This document shows, one piece after another, positions 8,004 through 8,256 of a stretch of 8,256 nt of DNA. The position numbers were made by a program, and so were the translations under genes. Below the pieces are notes generated by a model that worked only from the letters and a program-made list of their open reading frames with translations, ran no database searches and was not told the origin of the DNA. The stretch is from Pseudomonadota bacterium (GTDB lineage: Bacteria > Pseudomonadota > Gammaproteobacteria > Xanthomonadales > Rhodanobacteraceae), in assembly GCA_021783385.1 (NCBI GenBank), contig JAJXTX010000020.1:13228-21483 (forward strand). Direction: 5' to 3'. The first letter of the stretch is position 1, and the number at the start of each line of letters is the position of its first letter.

Positions 8004-8014
8004 CTTCGGGCCAG
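7979..8014. repeat. Inverted repeat around the cold-shock candidate promoter
   Basis: CTGGCCC (7979-7985) and GGGCCAG (8008-8014) are perfect 7 nt inverted arms separated by 22 nt, with the candidate -10 in the centre. There is no T-tract after the second arm, so it is not an intrinsic terminator. It could be an operator or chance in GC-rich DNA. Confidence 0.3.
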
Positions 8015-8089
8015 GGCGGCGAACCAAGGGGGAAGGGATGGTTCAGCGCAGGTCCTGGCGCACCTATTCCATGATCAGGGGTTCACGCG

Positions 8090-8256
8090 ATGAGTTTCGG
8101 TACGGTCAAGTGGTTCAACGATGCCAAGGGTTTCGGTTTCATCGCGCCCGAGGACGGCAGTGCGGACGTGTTCGTGCATTTCTCGGCGATCACCAGCAAG
8201 GGCTTCCGCAGCCTGCAGGAAGGTCAGCGGGTGAAGTACGAAGTCACCCAGGGGCC
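8090..8256 (+). CDS. Cold-shock-domain protein (5' part, cut by window edge)
   Basis: ATG 8090 opens a CspA-like OB-fold protein; 55 complete codons are present before the edge. It shows the family start [18 protein letters not shown], with RNP1 (K13-G14-F15-G16-F17-I18), followed by RNP2 in VFVHF (27-31) and [12 protein letters not shown]. These aromatic surfaces bind single-stranded RNA or DNA, and family members act as RNA chaperones or antiterminators. AGGGG (8077-8081) lies 8 nt before the ATG. Family members are usually about 67-70 residues, so only some 12-15 codons are probably missing if it is a single-domain protein; a C-terminal extension (as in CSD-DUF1294 proteins) cannot be excluded. 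Whether it is cold-induced or constitutive cannot be decided from the sequence. Confidence 0.93.
   Translation, partial: MSFGTVKWFNDAKGFGFIAPEDGSADVFVHFSAITSKGFRSLQEGQRVKYEVTQG

Overview
This is a GC-rich bacterial window (about two thirds G+C by eye, with strongly G/C-ending codons in the genes). Gene content and order point to a gammaproteobacterium of the Xanthomonadales, most likely the Rhodanobacter/Dyella neighbourhood. The main clues are an S-methyl-5'-thioinosine phosphorylase near nagZ and a hypoxanthine phosphoribosyltransferase, and a DUF1318 lipoprotein next to a YdbH-family protein. The taxonomic call is inference from gene families; there is no rRNA in the window. Every gene except the first is on the + strand.

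Layout. (1) Positions 1-278, minus strand: the 5' part of a response-regulator gene running off the left edge. (2) 324-3005: an envelope pair. It consists of an exported YdbH/AsmA-like protein, then a DUF1318 (YdbL-type) lipoprotein that appears to combine the roles of E. coli YnbE and YdbL. (3) 3077-6515: a tight run of rlmD (23S rRNA m5U1939 methyltransferase, with its Fe-S cysteines), a CYTH/triphosphate-tunnel protein, nagZ (muropeptide recycling glucosaminidase) and a hypoxanthine-guanine phosphoribosyltransferase. The spacings are 3 nt, a 7 nt overlap and a 4 nt overlap, so this is almost certainly one translationally coupled operon. (4) 6557-7955: an NADPH-dependent FMN reductase-family flavoprotein, then methylthioinosine phosphorylase. 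The latter follows a 100 nt gap holding a short open frame with a good ribosome binding site. (5) 7956-8256: a leader with a plausible extended -10 promoter and the first 55 codons of a cold-shock-domain protein, cut by the right edge.

How the genes fit together. The YdbH-type protein and its lipoprotein are expected to span the periplasm and help move phospholipid to the outer membrane. In the metabolic run, methylthioinosine phosphorylase releases hypoxanthine from the by-product of polyamine and acyl-homoserine-lactone synthesis, and the neighbouring phosphoribosyltransferase turns hypoxanthine into IMP. NagZ recycles cell-wall fragments, so the cluster has a recycling or salvage theme. 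No tRNA, rRNA, CRISPR array, insertion sequence or convincing intrinsic terminator was seen. The window looks like ordinary core chromosome; the most interesting points are the fused lipoprotein architecture, the salvage gene order, and the leaders of the phosphorylase and cold-shock genes.
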